Part shown: positions 63,723 to 64,000 of the stretch, one piece after another
Layout: each line of letters opens with the position of its first letter
Position numbering within the stretch: the first letter of the stretch is position 1
Program-made: the position numbers and the translations under genes
The notes under the pieces: generated by a model
Database searches by the model: none
Seen by the model: only the letters and a program-made list of their open reading frames with translations
Told to the model about the DNA's origin: nothing
Origin: Acestrorhynchus altus
Lineage: Eukaryota; Chordata; Actinopteri; Characiformes; Acestrorhynchidae
DNA length: 64,000 nt
Assembly (NCBI GenBank): GCA_034509495.1
Contig: CM067503.1
Location: 3,255,633-3,319,632, forward strand
Direction of reading: 5' to 3'

Positions 63723-63908
63723 AGGTTTGTGTCTGCTGAACACACAGCTCAGAACTAGTTTAAGACCTACAGCACATTTAGGTGGTTCTATTGATTGGAC
63801 AGAAGGTGGCTATAAATCTCAAATTAGACTCAGAATCTGTATTTCACTGTTTAATTTTTCCATTTCATTTCTCTTGGCTGTCCAGCGGCAGATCATTTCC
63901 CCCGTCAG
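63218..63908 (+). repeat. Inverted duplication arm B (trip13 exon 10-11 segment)
   Basis: Counterpart of 49640-50700 in the opposite orientation, with the same intron and exon order. It is shorter in intron 9 and has lost most of exon 11. It begins about 15 bases past the LINE insertion at 61941-63193. Confidence 0.75.
63886..63908 (+). pseudogene. trip13: Stub of trip13-like exon 11
   Basis: After a TGTCCAG acceptor the bases CGGCAGATCATTTCCCC match the start of exon 11 in the minus-strand copy at 49755 and below. The similarity stops after about 20 bases and the following sequence is unrelated. The rest of the lid-domain exon is missing here. Confidence 0.65.
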
Positions 63909-64000
63909 GTTAGTGAAGTGAACATGTAAGACAGGTTTGTGGAGGTACTTCAGGGTTGCGGATTTAATATAACTGGTAACAACACTAACCATCATGACAC

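Noticed and set aside
57247..63724. Calling the plus-strand gene an ordinary intact TRIP13
   Set aside because: It lacks the KWFSESGK motif, is frameshifted in exon 10 and misses the lid-domain exons.

Overview
The window is nuclear DNA from a ray-finned fish. The evidence is genes split by GT-AG introns, very long CA/GA/AAT microsatellites, degenerate Tc1-like transposons, L2/Rex/RTE-type LINEs, a tRNA-derived SINE and several fish-style dispersed repeats. The repeat mix would fit an ostariophysan (characin or catfish), but that is a guess. No bacterial operon, CRISPR array or rRNA gene is present.

Two gene families are supported. The first is a complete nkd2 (naked cuticle homolog 2) on the minus strand, 47761 down to 21241. 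It has ten coding exons whose phases all match and gives 425 codons: a myristoylation start, an EF-hand, a Dishevelled-binding-type core and a His-rich tail. Its third intron is about 21 kb and is mostly repeats. A GC-box/CCAAT promoter-like segment lies just upstream at 47.98-48.05 kb.

The second is trip13 (the AAA+ ATPase PCH2), next to nkd2 as in human, but rearranged. Exons 1-9 of a divergent trip13-like gene lie on the plus strand (57247-61637). They run into a damaged exon 10 and an exon 11 stub (63581-63908). A better preserved exon 10 and exon 11, with homologous intron sequence, lie on the minus strand at 49643-50149. The two exon 10-11 segments are therefore inverted repeats flanking exons 1-9. 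Flipping the interval between them would put exons 1-9 on the same strand as the intact exons 10-11 and as nkd2. A cell-cycle-type promoter (two CCAAT boxes 31 bp apart, then a CDE/CHR-like site) is at 53.67-53.75 kb.

Layout: 1-21 kb is gene-free and holds LINE and Tc1 remnants, a SINE and minisatellites. 21.2-47.8 kb is nkd2. 48.1-49.6 kb is a gene-free spacer. 49.6-50.7 kb is the minus-strand trip13 exon 10-11 segment. 51-57 kb is nested repeats plus the promoter-like block. 57.2-63.9 kb is the plus-strand trip13-like gene, with a Tc1-like element in intron 7 and a young RTE-type LINE in intron 9. NKD2 restrains Wnt signalling through Dishevelled and TRIP13 remodels HORMA proteins in meiosis and the spindle checkpoint, so the two share a location but no known pathway.
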